Assembly: GCA_019232985.1 (NCBI GenBank)
Contig: JAFAMW010000064.1
Location: forward strand, 34,458 to 98,457
Direction: 5' to 3'
Length of the DNA: 64,000 bases
Source of the DNA: Roseateles sp.
Lineage (GTDB): Bacteria; Pseudomonadota; Gammaproteobacteria; Burkholderiales; Burkholderiaceae
Both the position numbers and the translations under genes were made by a program. The notes under the pieces are model-generated. The model made no database searches. It saw nothing but the letters and a program-made list of their open reading frames with translations, and was not told the DNA's origin. Positions 8,645 through 17,460 of the stretch are shown here, one piece after another. How positions within the stretch are numbered: position 1 is the first letter of the stretch; each line of letters starts with the position of its first letter.

Positions 8645-9724
8645 ATGAGCAGCTTGCACTTTCATCCGCTGAGCGTCAGCGAAGCGCGCGCCGACGGCGA
8701 GGACGCCGTCGTGCTGCGCTTCGACGTGCCGCCCGCGCTGCGCGAGACCTTTCGCTTCGAGGCCGGCCAGTACCTGACGCTGCGCGCCTTGGTCGACGGC
8801 CAGGACCTGCGCCGCTCGTACTCGATCTGCGCGGCCCCCGGGGAGGGCGCGCTGCGCGTCGGCGTGCGCCGCGTCGACGGCGGCGCATTCTCGAACTGGG
8901 TCCACGCGGCGCTGCGGCCGGGCCAGACGATCGAGGTGTTCCCGCCGCAGGGCCGCTTCACGCTGCGCGCGGCCGCGGCGCCGCGCCATGTGCTCGGCAT
9001 CGCCGGCGGCGCGGGCATCACGCCGATCCTCGCGATCATGAAGACCCTGCTCGCGAACGAGCCGCGCTCGCGCTTCACGCTGCTCTACGGCAACCGCACG
9101 CTCGCGTCGACGATGTTCAAGGAGGAGATCGAGGACCTCAAGAACCGCTACCTCACGCGGCTCGCGGTCCACCCGGTGTTCTCGCGCGAGCAGGTCGACG
9201 CGCCGCTGCAGGCGGGCCGGCTCGACGCCGCCAAGCTCGCCCTGTTCCTGCGCACGCTCGTGCCGGCCGCCGGCGTCGACGCCGCCTATGTCTGCGGCCC
9301 GCACGCGCTGAACGACGCGGCCGAGGCCGCGCTGCGCGCGGCCGGCGTCGCGGCCGAGGCGATCCATGTCGAGCGCTTCGGCACGCCCGAGATGCGCAGC
9401 GGCCGCGCGGCGCCGCACGAGGTCCGCCCCGGCGACGCCGACGCCGCGAGCATCACCGTCGTGCGCGACGGCCTGAGCCGCAGCGTGCCGTTCGCGAAGA
9501 CCGACCCCAGCCTGCTCGACGCGGCGCTGCGCGCGGGCCTCGAGCTGCCGTTCTCGTGCCGCAGCGGCGTGTGCTCGACCTGCCGCTGCAAGGTGCTCGA
9601 GGGCCGGGTGCGCATGGACCGCAACTTCGCGCTCGACCGCGACGAGGTCGCCGCCGGCTTCGTGCTGTCCTGCCAGGCCCACCCGCTGACCGAGCGCGTG
9701 GTCGTCTCCTTCGACGAGCGCTGA
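8645..9724 (+). CDS. paaE: Phenylacetyl-CoA epoxidase reductase PaaE
   Basis: This 359-residue NAD(P)H-dependent reductase feeds electrons to the diiron centre of PaaA. The N-terminal half is a ferredoxin-NADP reductase module with RRSYSICAAP (FAD binding) and GIAGGAGITPILAIMKT (NAD(P) binding). The C-terminal part is a plant-type 2Fe-2S domain with the C-x4-C-x2-C motif in SCRSGVCSTCRCKV and the fourth Cys in LSCQAHP. It lies 242 nt after paaD, separated by a dispersed repeat, so its expression may be partly uncoupled from paaABCD. Confidence 0.95.
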   Translation: MSSLHFHPLSVSEARADGEDAVVLRFDVPPALRETFRFEAGQYLTLRALVDGQDLRRSYSICAAPGEGALRVGVRRVDGGAFSNWVHAALRPGQTIEVFPPQGRFTLRAAAAPRHVLGIAGGAGITPILAIMKTLLANEPRSRFTLLYGNRTLASTMFKEEIEDLKNRYLTRLAVHPVFSREQVDAPLQAGRLDAAKLALFLRTLVPAAGVDAAYVCGPHALNDAAEAALRAAGVAAEAIHVERFGTPEMRSGRAAPHEVRPGDADAASITVVRDGLSRSVPFAKTDPSLLDAALRAGLELPFSCRSGVCSTCRCKVLEGRVRMDRNFALDRDEVAAGFVLSCQAHPLTERVVVSFDER

Positions 9725-9733
9725 AGAGAAGAC

Positions 9734-10348
9734 ATGGCCCGCCCCCGCGCCCCCGACTACGACGCGACGCGCGCGCAGATCCTCGCCGCCGCCGCGCGCC
9801 TGTTCGCGCTCAAGGGTTTCGCGGCGGCCTCGATGAACGAGGTCGCCGAGGCCTGCGCGGTCACGAAACCGACGCTCTACCACTATGTGCGCGACAAGCA
9901 GCAGCTGCTCGTGCAGATCTGCGAACAGCGCCTCGCCGAGCTCGCGACGCTCGTCGCCGAGGTCGACGCCGCGGGCCTGGGCCCCGACGCGAAGCTGCGC
10001 GCGCTGATCGAGCGCTTCGTCGCCGGCTACGGCCAGGCCCAGCACGAGCACCGCGTGCTGACCGAGGACCTGCGCTTCCTGCCCGAGCCCGAGCGCGAGC
10101 GCCTGCTTGCGCTCGAGCGCGGCGTCGTCGCCGCGTTCGCCGACGCGCTGCGCGCCGTGCGCCCCGAGCTCGCGACCGCGCGGCTCGACAAGCCGCTGAC
10201 CATGCTGCTGTTCGGCATGATCAACTGGACCTTCACCTGGCTGCGCCCCGACGGCGAGCTCAGCCACGACGCGATCGCGACCATCGTCGCCGACCTGTTC
10301 TTCGGCGGCCTGCACGCCGTCGCGACCCCCACCAAGACCACCGCATGA
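9734..10348 (+). CDS. paaR: TetR-family repressor of the phenylacetate operon, PaaR
   Basis: This 204-residue regulator has an N-terminal TetR helix-turn-helix (about residues 12-58: ILAAAARLFALKGFAAASM, then AVTKPTLYHYVRDKQQLL). It is embedded in the operon, 9 nt after paaE and overlapping paaZ. It is the obvious candidate to bind the palindrome at 3687-3708, giving negative autoregulation. Phenylacetyl-CoA is the inducer of characterised PaaR proteins; that it is so here is inferred. Confidence 0.88.
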   Translation: MARPRAPDYDATRAQILAAAARLFALKGFAAASMNEVAEACAVTKPTLYHYVRDKQQLLVQICEQRLAELATLVAEVDAAGLGPDAKLRALIERFVAGYGQAQHEHRVLTEDLRFLPEPERERLLALERGVVAAFADALRAVRPELATARLDKPLTMLLFGMINWTFTWLRPDGELSHDAIATIVADLFFGGLHAVATPTKTTA

Positions 10349-12411
10349 ACACGTCCACCCCCACGCTCCAGAGCCTGATCGCCGACCGCTGGGTCGGCGC
10401 CGCGCCGGCCGCGCTGCTGCGCAGCGCCGTCAACGGCCGCCCGGTCGCGCACCTGCACGCCGAGGCGCCCGACTTCGGCGCGGCGCTGCACTACGCGCGC
10501 GGCACGGCTCTGCCCGCGCTGCTCGCGCTCGACTTCCAGCAGCGCGCCGCGCGGCTCAAGGCGCTCGCGGCCTGGCTGATGGAGCGCAAGGAGCAGCTCT
10601 ACGCGATCTCGGCGCATACCGGCGCGACGCGCGCCGACTCCTGGATCGACGTCGAGGGCGGCATCGGCACGCTGTACGCGTACGCGAGCACGGGCCGGCG
10701 CGAGCTGCCGTCGAGCAATGTCGCGCACGAGGGCCCGGCCGTCGCGCTGGGCCGCGAGGGCCAGTTCCTCGGCTCGCATGTGCTCGTGCCCAAGCGCGGC
10801 GTCGCGGTCCATATCAACGCGTTCAACTTCCCGATCTGGGGCATGCTCGAGAAGTTCGCGCCGAGCTTCATCGCGGGCATGCCCGCGATCGTCAAGCCCG
10901 CGAGCAGCACGAGCTACGTGGCCGAGGCCTGCGTGCGCCTGATGCGCGAGTCGGGCCTGTTGCCCGCGGGGGCGCTGCAGCTCGTCGTCGGCAGCTCGGG
11001 CGACCTGCTCGACCGCCTCGAGGAGACCGACGTCGTCACGTTCACGGGATCGGCCGACACGGCCGCGCGCCTGCGCGTGAACCGCAACCTCGTTGCGCGC
11101 AGCGTGCCGTTCAACGCCGAGGCCGACAGCCTGAACTGCGCGATCCTCGCGCCCGACGTGACGCCCGACGACCCCGAGTTCGAGCTCTTCGTGCGCGAGG
11201 TCGCGCGCGAGATGAGCGCCAAGGCCGGCCAGAAATGCACGGCGATCCGCCGCGCTATCGTGCCCGCGCGCCACCTCGACGCGGTCGCCGGGAAGCTGCG
11301 CGCGCGGCTCGCCGCGATCAAGGTCGGCGACCCGGGCGTCGAAGGCGTGCGCATGGGCGCGCTCGCGTCCGCCGAGCAGCAACGCGACGTGAGCGAGCGC
11401 GTCGCGCAATTGAGCGAGGGCCTGGAGGTGCTGCTGTCGGCGCGCGACGGCTTCGCGCCGCTCGGCGACGGCGTCGCCGAAGGCGCGTTCTTCGCGCCGA
11501 CCCTGCTGCTGTGCCGCGACGGCTTCGCGAACGAGCGCGTCCACGCGCTCGAGGCCTTCGGCCCGGTGTCGACGCTGATGCCCTACGAGGACTTCGACGC
11601 CGCGCTCGCGCTCGCGGCCAAGGGCCGCGGCAGCCTCGTCGCCTCGGTCGTCACGCACACGCCGGCGCTCGCCGCCCAGGCCGTGCTGCACGCAGGCGCG
11701 CTGCACGGCCGCATCCACGTGCTCGACCGCGAGGCCGCGAAGGAGTCGACCGGCCATGGCTCGCCGATGCCCGCGCTCAAGCATGGCGGCCCGGGCCGCG
11801 CGGGCGGCGGCGAGGAGCTCGGCGGCATCCGCGCCGTCAAGCATTACCTGCAGCGCTGCGCGGTGCAGGGCTCGCCGACCATGCTCACGGCGATCACCGG
11901 CGAGTACCAGCGCGGCGCGGCGGTGCGCGAGGAGGCGGTCCATCCGTTCCGCAAGCATTTCGAGGACGTCGCGGTCGGCGACTCGTTGCTCACGCATCGG
12001 CGCACGGTGTCCGAGGCCGACATCGTGAACTTCGGCGGCGTTTCGGGCGACTACTTCTACATGCACTTCGACGCGATCGCCGCGAAGGACACGCAGTTCG
12101 GCCAGCGCATCGCGCATGGCTATTTCGTGCTGTCGGCGGCGGCCGGGCTGTTCGTGTCGCCGGCGCCGGGCCCGGTGCTCGCGAACTACGGGATCGACAC
12201 GCTGCGCTTCGTGAACCCGGTCGCGATCGGCGACACGATCCAGGCGCGCCTGACGTGCAAGCGGCGGATCGACCGCGCTGAATCGTCGAATAAGCGGCCC
12301 GACCAGCCGCCGCAAGGCGTCGTCGCCTGGGACGTGCAGGTCATGAACCAGCGCGGCGAGCTCGTCGCGAGCTACGACATCCTGACGCTCGTCGCGAAGC
12401 GCGCCGGCTGA
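10345..12411 (+). CDS. paaZ: Bifunctional oxepin-CoA hydrolase / semialdehyde dehydrogenase PaaZ
   Basis: This 688-residue fusion opens the oxepin-CoA ring and oxidises the resulting aldehyde. Residues 1-520 form an aldehyde dehydrogenase with the nucleophile Cys298 in [10 protein letters not shown] and [12 protein letters not shown] upstream. The C-terminal 150 residues form a MaoC-like hydratase whose expected catalytic pair is Asp569 and His574 in [10 protein letters not shown], followed by [12 protein letters not shown]. The start overlaps the paaR stop. Downstream beta-oxidation genes paaF, paaH and paaJ are absent from the cluster and must lie elsewhere. Confidence 0.95.
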   Translation: MNTSTPTLQSLIADRWVGAAPAALLRSAVNGRPVAHLHAEAPDFGAALHYARGTALPALLALDFQQRAARLKALAAWLMERKEQLYAISAHTGATRADSWIDVEGGIGTLYAYASTGRRELPSSNVAHEGPAVALGREGQFLGSHVLVPKRGVAVHINAFNFPIWGMLEKFAPSFIAGMPAIVKPASSTSYVAEACVRLMRESGLLPAGALQLVVGSSGDLLDRLEETDVVTFTGSADTAARLRVNRNLVARSVPFNAEADSLNCAILAPDVTPDDPEFELFVREVAREMSAKAGQKCTAIRRAIVPARHLDAVAGKLRARLAAIKVGDPGVEGVRMGALASAEQQRDVSERVAQLSEGLEVLLSARDGFAPLGDGVAEGAFFAPTLLLCRDGFANERVHALEAFGPVSTLMPYEDFDAALALAAKGRGSLVASVVTHTPALAAQAVLHAGALHGRIHVLDREAAKESTGHGSPMPALKHGGPGRAGGGEELGGIRAVKHYLQRCAVQGSPTMLTAITGEYQRGAAVREEAVHPFRKHFEDVAVGDSLLTHRRTVSEADIVNFGGVSGDYFYMHFDAIAAKDTQFGQRIAHGYFVLSAAAGLFVSPAPGPVLANYGIDTLRFVNPVAIGDTIQARLTCKRRIDRAESSNKRPDQPPQGVVAWDVQVMNQRGELVASYDILTLVAKRAG

Positions 12412-12488
12412 GCCTGTCGCGGCGTCGCGGCGCTGCGGTTGACAGCGGCGCCGCGGCCGGCACACTCCAGGCTCCCGAGGAGCCTGCG

Positions 12489-13358
12489 ATGTTGACGAGT
12501 GGCCGTTTCCCCCACCACCCGGACCGCCGCCAGCTGTGCGCGGCGGGCCTCGCCTCGCTGTTGTTGCCGGCCGGCGCCGACGCGGGCGGCGGCGGCCCCG
12601 ACGCGCTGCGCGGCGCGGCCGCGGCCGAGCTCGGCGCGACGGGCCGGTTGCGCGCGGCGATCAACCTCGGCAACCCGATCCTCGCGTGCCGCGGCGAGCG
12701 CCCGGGCGCGCCGCTCGGCGTGTCGGTCGACCTCGCGCGCGAGGCCGCGCAGCGCCTCGGGCTCGCGCTCGAGCTGATCGAGTTCGACGCGGCCGGCAAG
12801 GTCGTCGAGGCCGTCAAGGCGCGGACGGTCGACCTCGCGTTCGTCGCGATCGACCCGGTGCGCGGCGCCGACATGGACTACACGGCGCCCTACGTGATCA
12901 TCGAGGGCGCCTACCTCGTGCGCGCCGATTCGCCGCTGCAGCGCAACGAGGAGGTCGACCGCGCGGGCACGCGCATCGTCGTCGGCCGCGGCAGCGCCTA
13001 CGACCTCTACCTGACGCGCGCGATCGCGCACGCGAGCCTCGTGCGCGCGCCGACCTCGCCGGCCGTCACGGACCTGTTCCTCGCCGAGCATTACGAGGTC
13101 GCGGCCGGCGTCAAGCAGCAGCTCGAGGCGGACATGCGCCGGCTCGCGGCGGCCGGCGGTGCTGCGCCCGCGCTGCGCCTGCTGCCGGGCCGCTTCATGG
13201 CAATCGAGCAGGCGATGGCCGTGCCCAAGGGCCGTGCCGACGCGCAGGCCTGGCTCGGCGACTTCGTCGAGGCGATGAAGCGCAGCGGCTTCGTCGCGGC
13301 GAGCCTCGCGAAGCACCGCGTCGAGGGCGCGACGGTCGCGCCCGCACGCGCAGGCTGA
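12489..13358 (+). CDS. Periplasmic amino-acid-type substrate-binding protein (SBP_bac_3-like)
   Basis: This 289-residue protein resembles family 3 extracellular solute-binding proteins: GVSVDLAREAAQRLGLALELIEF, then VEAVKARTVDLAFVAIDPVRGADMDYTAPY, with the expected spacing. The N-terminus DRRQLCAAGLASLLLPAGADA looks like a twin-arginine or Sec signal. No ABC permease or ATPase gene is nearby, so it is a solitary binding protein of unknown ligand. A TTGACA at 12439-12444 could be its -35 box, but the matching -10 is poor. It ends 96 nt before a second, broken binding-protein gene. Confidence 0.75.
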   Translation: MLTSGRFPHHPDRRQLCAAGLASLLLPAGADAGGGGPDALRGAAAAELGATGRLRAAINLGNPILACRGERPGAPLGVSVDLAREAAQRLGLALELIEFDAAGKVVEAVKARTVDLAFVAIDPVRGADMDYTAPYVIIEGAYLVRADSPLQRNEEVDRAGTRIVVGRGSAYDLYLTRAIAHASLVRAPTSPAVTDLFLAEHYEVAAGVKQQLEADMRRLAAAGGAAPALRLLPGRFMAIEQAMAVPKGRADAQAWLGDFVEAMKRSGFVAASLAKHRVEGATVAPARAG

Positions 13359-13453
13359 GCCGCGTCGAACGGCTCGCTTGCGACGGCCTTTCGAGTGTTT
13401 TTCGGCTCGGCATCGGCGCGCGTCGCGCCGCCGCCGCCCCCTATCATCACCCG

Positions 13454-14264
13454 ATGCTACGCGCCTCGGCGCTCTGCGCCGCACTTCTGATTTGCGCCCC
13501 GCGCCTCGGCGTCGCCGCGCCTCGGCGTCGCCGCGCCCGGACCGCCCTGCGCGGGGCCGCTGCGCGTCGCGATGTCGTCGATGCCGGACGCGCGCCAGGT
13601 CGATACGACGCCGGCCCGGCATGTGCTCGACGCCCTGGTGGCCGAATGGGGCCGGCGTGCACGGGTCGAGATGGCCCAGCAATGGATGCCGCGCGTGCGT
13701 GCGTTCTCCGAGCTGCGCGGCGGCAACGTCGACGTCGTGCCGATGGCAACGCGCGCGTCCGAGCGCGACGCCTACGCTGAACTCGTCGTGATGGGCCGCA
13801 TGAAGGCGATGCTGATCCTGCGCAAGGACGCCGCCCGGGTCCCCGACTCCGAGGCGGCCATGCTCGCGAGCGACCTGCGCGTGATCGTGGTGCGCAGCCA
13901 GGAATTCGGCGCGCGCTGGGCCCGCATCCGCGCCGCGCTCCAGCAGGCGGGCCGGCTCGAGATCGTCGGCGACCACCTCGCCGCCGTGCGCATGCTCAAG
14001 GCGCACCGCGCGGACGCGATCTTCGGCCCGCCGGTGTTCTTCTCCCCGACGCTCGCCGACGAAGGCCACGTCGGCATGGTGCGCATCGTCGACGCCCAAC
14101 TCGCCGAACCCACCGACGAGGGTTTCTACGTCAGCCGCCGCCTGCCCAAGGCCTGCCGCGCGCGCCTGCGCGACGCCGGTGCCGAGCTGCGCCGCAGCGG
14201 CTTTTACCGGGACCTGTTGACGCGCGAGGTCGCGCCGGACGACCGCGCCGCCTTCGTCGAATGA
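13454..14264 (+). pseudogene. Solitary substrate-binding protein gene broken by a 16-bp tandem duplication
   Basis: The ATG at 13454 opens a good signal peptide (MLRASALCAALLICAPRLGVAA), but this frame is not the one that encodes the mature protein. The mature domain is in another frame, seen from MSSMPDARQVDTTPA at 13572 to the stop at 14264. Between them the 16-bp unit at 13501-13516 is repeated at 13517-13532. Deleting one copy joins the frames and gives ...GVAAPGPPCAGPLRVAMSSMPDARQ, a normal junction. The gene is therefore either recently inactivated, phase-variable or mis-assembled. Translation from 13572 alone would give a 230-residue protein lacking export signals. Confidence 0.8.
13501..13532 (+). 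repeat. Tandem 2 x 16-bp duplication causing a frameshift
   Basis: The unit GCGCCTCGGCGTCGCC occurs twice with no spacer at the end of a signal-peptide coding region. Because 16 is not a multiple of three, it shifts the reading frame. Single-copy sequence would restore the full-length binding protein. Confidence 0.9.
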
Positions 14265-14270
14265 AGCGGG

Positions 14271-15008
14271 TCAGCGGACGCCGGCGTCCTGCTCGGGCGC
14301 CGCGGCGTCGGCCTCGACCGCGCGGCGTGCGCCGGTGAAGCGCTTGGCCCAGTAGGCGTCGCGCATGTCCTCGACGCGGATCGCCGCGCCGGTGCGCGGC
14401 GCGTGGATGAACTTGCCCTCGCCGACGTAGATGCCGACGTGGGAGAAGGTCGCGCGCATGGTGTTGAAGAACACCAGGTCGCCGGGCTTGAGGTCGGTCT
14501 GCTTGATCGGCAGCAGGCTCGAGAGGCGCGCCTGCTCGTCGGCGCGGCGCGGCAGCACGAGGCCCAGGCTCTTTTCGAAGATGTAGCGCGTGAAGCCGCT
14601 GCAGTCGAAGCCGTTCTCGATCGAGTTACCGCCGTGCGTGTAACGCACGCCGAGGAAGTTCATCGCCGACAGCACGAGCTCGGACGCCGAGTCGCGCACC
14701 GAGTCGAGCAGACGGCCGTCGCCGCCAGCCTGCGCCTTGACGAGCAGGCCCTTGTCGGCGAGGAAGCGGCTGACCGCGTCGGCGCTACCGCCCGTGGCGG
14801 CCGGCGTCGCGGCGGCGGCCGGCTTGTCGGCGGCCGCGTGCATCAGGCTCTGGCCGTAGGCGCCGGTGACCATGCCGGCGGGCGGCTGGGCCGCGCCCGT
14901 CTGCGCCTGGGCGAGCAGGCAGCCGGCCGCGCACAGACCGCACAGCCAGGCCTGGGGCCGGACGAGCAGGGCAAGGGCAGAGAAGGGCTGTTGTCGCTGG
15001 ATGGGCAT
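14271..15008 (-). CDS. NlpC/P60-family cell-wall endopeptidase, exported
   Basis: This 245-residue protein has an N-terminal signal segment (LVRPQAWLCGLCAAGCLLAQA) and a C-terminal NlpC/P60 domain. The catalytic Cys136 is in FDCSGFTRYIF, His190 in FSHVGIYVGEG and a third polar residue, His202, in FIHAPR. It would cleave peptidoglycan stem peptides in the periplasm. The ATG at 15008 is preferred over an upstream ATG at 15044 because it places the signal peptide at the N-terminus. It is convergent with the broken binding-protein gene (7 nt apart). Confidence 0.88.
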   Translation of the reverse strand: MPIQRQQPFSALALLVRPQAWLCGLCAAGCLLAQAQTGAAQPPAGMVTGAYGQSLMHAAADKPAAAATPAATGGSADAVSRFLADKGLLVKAQAGGDGRLLDSVRDSASELVLSAMNFLGVRYTHGGNSIENGFDCSGFTRYIFEKSLGLVLPRRADEQARLSSLLPIKQTDLKPGDLVFFNTMRATFSHVGIYVGEGKFIHAPRTGAAIRVEDMRDAYWAKRFTGARRAVEADAAAPEQDAGVR

Positions 15009-15384
15009 GACGTTCGGGGCGCAATCTACGGGGCTGCCGAACAAAGCGTCAAGCCAAGAGCGCGTAAAGCCGGTAAGAACCGCGGGTAAGTCCTTGGTTT
15101 TACAGGCCAGGCGCTATTGGACCACAAAGCGGCCGCGACGTCCGTCCCGTGCCCGGGCGGCAGGATCCAAAAGTCGTGTCAGAGCGTGAACAAGTTCCTT
15201 GGCGTCCGGCGGGGGGCGGGCGCATGCTACGGCCTGCAGCGATTGAGTGCCGCTGCTCGTGAATCCTCAAGTCGTTACAGACTTTATCGAGCCCACCCCA
15301 AGCCAAGCTGGGTGGGCTTTTTTTTGTCCGCGGGGCCGGTTCCACGCCGTCACGGGCCGGGCTGGCCGCGAGAATCGGCGGGTC
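15009..15384. other. 376-nt gene-free gap upstream of mdtD, with a strong plus-strand terminator
   Basis: No convincing ORF lies here. The minus strand near 15045-15110 should carry the promoter of the NlpC/P60 gene. On the plus strand the only clear structure is a factor-independent terminator at 15291-15325, which lies before, not after, the exporter gene. Sequence from about 15180 to 15290 may therefore be a short untranslated RNA or a regulatory leader with an attenuator. I could not match it to a known RNA family by eye. Confidence 0.35.
15291..15325 (+). terminator. Factor-independent terminator 60 nt before mdtD
   Basis: The stem GCCCACCC pairs with GGGTGGGC (15291-15298 with 15310-15317 approximately) and is followed by eight T residues. 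It has the T-tract only on the plus strand. No plus-strand gene ends upstream, so it either ends an unannotated RNA or attenuates transcription of the exporter. Confidence 0.85.
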
Positions 15385-16827
15385 ATGCCGTCCGATGCCC
15401 CGCTCGTCACCCTCGACCCGGCGACGCGCCGTTTCCTGCCCTGGGTCGTCGCAGTCGGCTTTTTCATGCAGGCGCTCGACGTGACGATCCTGAACACGGC
15501 GCTGCCGAGCATGGCCGCCGCGCTCGGCGAGAGCCCGCTGCGCATGCAGGGCGCCGTCGTCGCCTACCTGCTCACGGTCGCGATGCTGATCCCGGCCTCG
15601 GGCTGGCTTGGCGACCGCTTCGGCACGCGCCGCGTGTTCGTGCTCGCGATCGTGCTGTTCAGCGCGGGCTCGGCCGCCTGCGCGTGGAGCCCGAGCCTGC
15701 GCCTGCTGGTCGCCGCGCGCGTGCTGCAGGGCGTCGGCGGCGCGATGCTCGTGCCGGTCGGGCGCCTCGCGGTGCTGCGCGCGTTCCCCGGCGACGCCTT
15801 CCTGCCGGTCATGAGCTTCATCGCGATCCCGAGCCTGGTCGGCCCGCTGCTGGGCCCGGCGCTCGGCGGCTTCCTGTCCGAGTACCTGTCCTGGCACTGG
15901 ATCTTCCTGATCAACCTGCCGGTCGGCGCGGTCGGCGTGCTCGCGGCGCTGCGCTTCATGCCGCAGATCCGCGGCATCGCGGCCTACGCGTTCGACTGGG
16001 CCGGCTTCGCGCTGTTCAGCGGCGGCCTCGTGCTGAGCTCGCTCGCGCTCCAGGGCTTGGGCGAGCACATGGTGTCGACGGCGATCTCGGTGATGAGCCT
16101 GGCGGCCGGTGCGGCGCTGCTCGCGGCCTACTGGCTGCACGCGGCGCGCACGCCGCGGCCGCTGTTCGAGCTCTCGCTGTTCACGATCCCGAACTACCGC
16201 ATCGGCCTGCTCGGCAATGTGTTCGCGCGCCTGGGCAGCGGTGCGACGCCGTTCCTGATGCCGCTGTTCCTGCAGCTGGGCCTCGGTCTTGCGCCGAGCA
16301 CGGCCGGCCTGTTCATGGTGCCCTCGGTCGTCGGCGCGATGCTGACCAAGACGCTTGCGACCCAGCTGATCCAGCGCGTCGGCTACCGCCGCGTGCTGGT
16401 CTGGAACACCGTGCTCGTCGGCGCGCTGATCGCGAGCTTCGCGCTGATCGAGCGCGACGCGTCGCCGTGGCGGCTCGGCGCCCAGCTGATCGTCTACGGC
16501 GTCTTCAACTCGCTGCAGTTCACGGCCATGAACACGCTGACGCTGGGCGCGCTCGACGCGCCGCGCGCGAGCAGCGGCAACAGCCTGCTGACCGTCGTGA
16601 TGCAGCTGTCGATGAGCCTCGGCGTCGCGAGCTCGAGCCTGTTCCTGCTGCTGTACTCGGGCGTACCGGTCGGCCGCTCGACGCAGGGCGTCGACCTGAT
16701 GCCCGCGTTCCACTGGACCTTCGTGTCGGTCGGGCTGATGGCGATGCTCGCGGCCTTCATCTTCGCGCAGCTGCGCGACGACACGCCGCACGCGGCCGTC
16801 ACGCCGCATGGGCTCGCGGAGGACTAG
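15385..16827 (+). CDS. mdtD: MFS exporter of the DHA2 (14-TMS) family, MdtD-like
   Basis: This 480-residue inner-membrane proton-drug antiporter closely follows E. coli MdtD over its whole length. Shared segments include FFMQALDVTILNTALPSMA, ASGWLGDRFGTRRVFV (motif A), RVLQGVGGAMLVPVGRL and the late MNTLTLGALDAPRASSGNS. The substrate is unknown. The frame stays open upstream to 15247, but that extension runs through a terminator hairpin. ATG at 15385 gives the family N-terminus. Confidence 0.88.
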   Translation: MPSDAPLVTLDPATRRFLPWVVAVGFFMQALDVTILNTALPSMAAALGESPLRMQGAVVAYLLTVAMLIPASGWLGDRFGTRRVFVLAIVLFSAGSAACAWSPSLRLLVAARVLQGVGGAMLVPVGRLAVLRAFPGDAFLPVMSFIAIPSLVGPLLGPALGGFLSEYLSWHWIFLINLPVGAVGVLAALRFMPQIRGIAAYAFDWAGFALFSGGLVLSSLALQGLGEHMVSTAISVMSLAAGAALLAAYWLHAARTPRPLFELSLFTIPNYRIGLLGNVFARLGSGATPFLMPLFLQLGLGLAPSTAGLFMVPSVVGAMLTKTLATQLIQRVGYRRVLVWNTVLVGALIASFALIERDASPWRLGAQLIVYGVFNSLQFTAMNTLTLGALDAPRASSGNSLLTVVMQLSMSLGVASSSLFLLLYSGVPVGRSTQGVDLMPAFHWTFVSVGLMAMLAAFIFAQLRDDTPHAAVTPHGLAED

Positions 16828-16880
16828 CATCCGCGGGCGGCCAGGCCGGCTGCATCATTATCAACACCAAGGAGTTCTCG

Positions 16881-17303
16881 ATGGGATTGTTGGATTCGCT
16901 GCTCGGCGCGGCGTCGCAGGCGATGGGCGGTCAGCAGGCGCAGGCCGGCTCGCCGTGGGTCGGCATGATCAGCACGGTGCTGGGCAGCGGCTCGGTCCAG
17001 GGCGGCCTCGGCGGCGTGCTCCAGCAGCTCCAGGCCAACGGCCTCGGCGACCATGTCGCGTCGTGGCTGTCGGCCGAGACGAACCGTCAGATCTCGCCCG
17101 ACGAGATCAATCAGGCGCTCGGCGGCGCGGGCGGCCTGATCGCCCAGCTCGCCCAGCACGCGGGCACGACGCCGGAGGTCGCGAGCGCGCAGCTGAGCCA
17201 ATGGCTGCCGCATATCGTCGACCACCTGTCGCCGAACGGCCAGCTGCCCGACCTCGGCAGCCTCGGCGGCCTGCTCGGCCAGCTGGCCAAACCCGCTGCC
17301 TGA
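16881..17303 (+). CDS. YidB-like protein (DUF937)
   Basis: This 140-residue protein begins MGLLDSLLGAASQAMGG and contains GLGDHVASWLSAETNRQISPDEINQALG, the characteristic core of the YidB/DUF937 family. It ends with HIVDHLSPNGQLPD and a Gly/Leu-rich tail. The start is preceded by AAGGAG at 16869-16874. Function is unknown in the family. A dispersed repeat begins right after its stop codon. Confidence 0.88.
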   Translation: MGLLDSLLGAASQAMGGQQAQAGSPWVGMISTVLGSGSVQGGLGGVLQQLQANGLGDHVASWLSAETNRQISPDEINQALGGAGGLIAQLAQHAGTTPEVASAQLSQWLPHIVDHLSPNGQLPDLGSLGGLLGQLAKPAA

Positions 17304-17309
17304 TAGCGG

Positions 17310-17460
17310 AGGGCCTTCGGGCCGAGCGCCGGGCCGCCCCAAGCCGGCCCCCCCGGGCGGCGCCAGCGGCTCGACGCCGCAGGCGCCGTCGTCCCCTCGG
17401 GGGACCGACCAGCCCCGTGCGCGTTCAGCGCCGCGGGGCTGGGCGAGGGGCGGCTTTGAA
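17310..17460 (-). repeat. GC-rich dispersed repeat, copy B, minus orientation
   Basis: Read on the minus strand, this segment matches copy A between paaD and paaE in block order: CCCTCGCCC, GCGCTGAACGCG, CCCCCGAGGGGACGA, GCGGCGTCGAGCCGC and GGCCGGCTTGGGGCGGCCCG. It lies between the convergent YidB-like and HAD genes. Its first 35 bases supply the last codons and stop of the HAD gene. Confidence 0.75.

Noticed and set aside
8219..10315. 698-codon minus-strand frame opposite paaD-paaR
   Set aside because: It has the composition typical of an antisense shadow in high-GC DNA and lies across three well-supported paa genes.
15247..15384. Upstream in-frame extension of the mdtD exporter
   Set aside because: It passes through an intrinsic terminator and adds 46 residues absent from relatives.
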